A DNA stretch of 64,000 nt, taken from Hamiltosporidium tvaerminnensis. Its lineage: Eukaryota > Microsporidia > Dubosqiidae. Location: the NCBI GenBank assembly GCA_022605425.2, contig CM061250.1, positions 62,001 to 126,000 of the forward strand. The letters run 5' to 3'. Position numbers and translations under genes: made by a program. Below, piece by piece: positions 63,542 through 64,000 of this stretch. Position 1 is the stretch's first letter. Every line of letters begins with the position of its first letter. The notes beneath the pieces are model-generated. The model searched no databases. It was not told the DNA's origin and saw nothing but the letters and a program-made list of their open reading frames with translations.

Positions 63542-63708
63542 CAGTAGTTAGTGCTTGGTTAAAATGTCATGGGTGCAGATTAAAACCCGGAAATAATGTG
63601 TTGGAATTACAGCTTTCTTCCGTATTAACTAACGAAGAAATTATAATCTATTTAGAGGATAAATGCGCAAGCAAAGGCTTTTGGAAAACTCACACCAATT
63701 GTTTTTGA
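63508..63708 (+). pseudogene. Broken unrecognised gene, second segment
   Basis: The middle part lies in a different frame (one base lost relative to the first segment, between 63508 and 63541). It includes TVVSAWLKCHGCRLKPG, then LELQLSSVLTNEEIIIYLED, and ends with a stop. The C-x-x-C within KCHGC and further cysteines suggest disulphides or a metal site, though this is speculative. The nominal start (TTG) is not meaningful. Confidence 0.55.
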
Positions 63709-64000
63709 GTAAGGACCCGGAAGCAGGTGTGCCAATATATGATTCCGTGGAAGAAAGTCTTAAAGCTCGGGTTGGTTCACCAGAAAGGTTACGTGAGTTG
63801 TTAGGAACTTTAGAGCTATCTGACGGAAGTTACCATACGCTAAATGCACAGTCTTATTCTGTGGTTTCGAGCGATAAGGCATTTTCTGTGGAATTCAAAA
63901 AAGAAAAGCAGATAACGTCGTGTCAATCTGAACTCAGAAAATTTACAAAGAACTTCATCGAAGTTAACATTTACCCAAACTTAACGATAAATAACACTAC
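63663..64000 (+). pseudogene. Broken unrecognised gene, third segment (runs off the window)
   Basis: An ATG at 63663 directly after a stop opens a frame that stays open to the window end, 112 codons. The coding-like part probably begins near 63.69 kb, with KDPEAGVPIYDSVEESLKAR, then GSPERLRELLGTLELSDG, SVVSSDKAFSVEFKK and NFIEVNIYPNLTINN. A second one-base loss relative to segment two, between 63663 and 63708, explains the frame change. It could alternatively be an intact separate gene starting at this ATG, but the smooth change of frame across all three segments favours one broken gene. Family not recognised. Confidence 0.55.

Noticed and set aside
1-64000. CRISPR arrays, bacterial operons, ribosome binding sites, terminators
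   Set aside because: No regularly spaced identical repeats and no gene clusters; base composition and retroelement content indicate a eukaryotic chromosome.

Overview
The window is a very AT-rich eukaryotic sequence, roughly four fifths A+T by eye, and I find no intact protein-coding gene in its 64 kb. It also has no tRNA, rRNA or CRISPR array that I can support, and no prokaryotic operon structure. Almost everything recognisable is the remains of retroelements. Several peptides, above all the C-terminal domain at 3.2-3.8 kb, resemble non-LTR retrotransposon proteins that I associate with large, gene-poor microsporidian genomes such as Hamiltosporidium or Edhazardia. That assignment is an inference from memory; I could not run a search.

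Layout. Four long copies of one repeat family lie at about 1.6/2.3-5.85 kb (A), 21.0-24.7 kb (B), 46.4-49.2 kb (C) and 57.4-61.3 kb (D). Two partial copies lie at 39.4-40.2 kb (E) and 45.7-46.4 kb (C0). The copies align base by base over shared anchors with nearly constant spacing. Read on the minus strand they carry decayed but mutually conserved reading frames. These look like a Ty3/gypsy-type reverse transcriptase (about 5.3-5.8, 24.2-24.6, 45.7-46.2, 48.7-49.1 and 60.6-61.1 kb) followed about 1.5 kb later by an integrase core (about 4.1-4.2, 22.96-23.08 and 59.37-59.49 kb). B and E are each followed by a long pyrimidine-rich tract.

Two non-LTR (LINE) families are present. One is represented by a 5'-truncated fragment inserted in copy A with a 9-bp target-site duplication; it encodes a nuclease-like C-terminal domain. 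The other is an endonuclease-reverse transcriptase LINE seen twice. An old, nearly full-length wreck lies at 30.5-34.04 kb (N-terminal region, endonuclease-like block, reverse transcriptase tail). A much younger 5'-truncated copy lies at 61.3-62.4 kb, with LPQGS and YADD motifs, one frameshift, a 3' stem-loop and a poly(A) tail; it sits at the end of repeat copy D.

The right edge (62.92 kb to the end) is different: G+C is clearly higher, and a cysteine-containing protein-like sequence runs through three frames with two internal stops. It is a freshly broken gene of a kind I do not recognise, and it continues beyond the window. Smaller structures include a five-unit array of palindromes near 45.2 kb and foldback sequences at 33.4, 50.8 and 56.5 kb. 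The rest, about two thirds of the window, is featureless AT-rich DNA.
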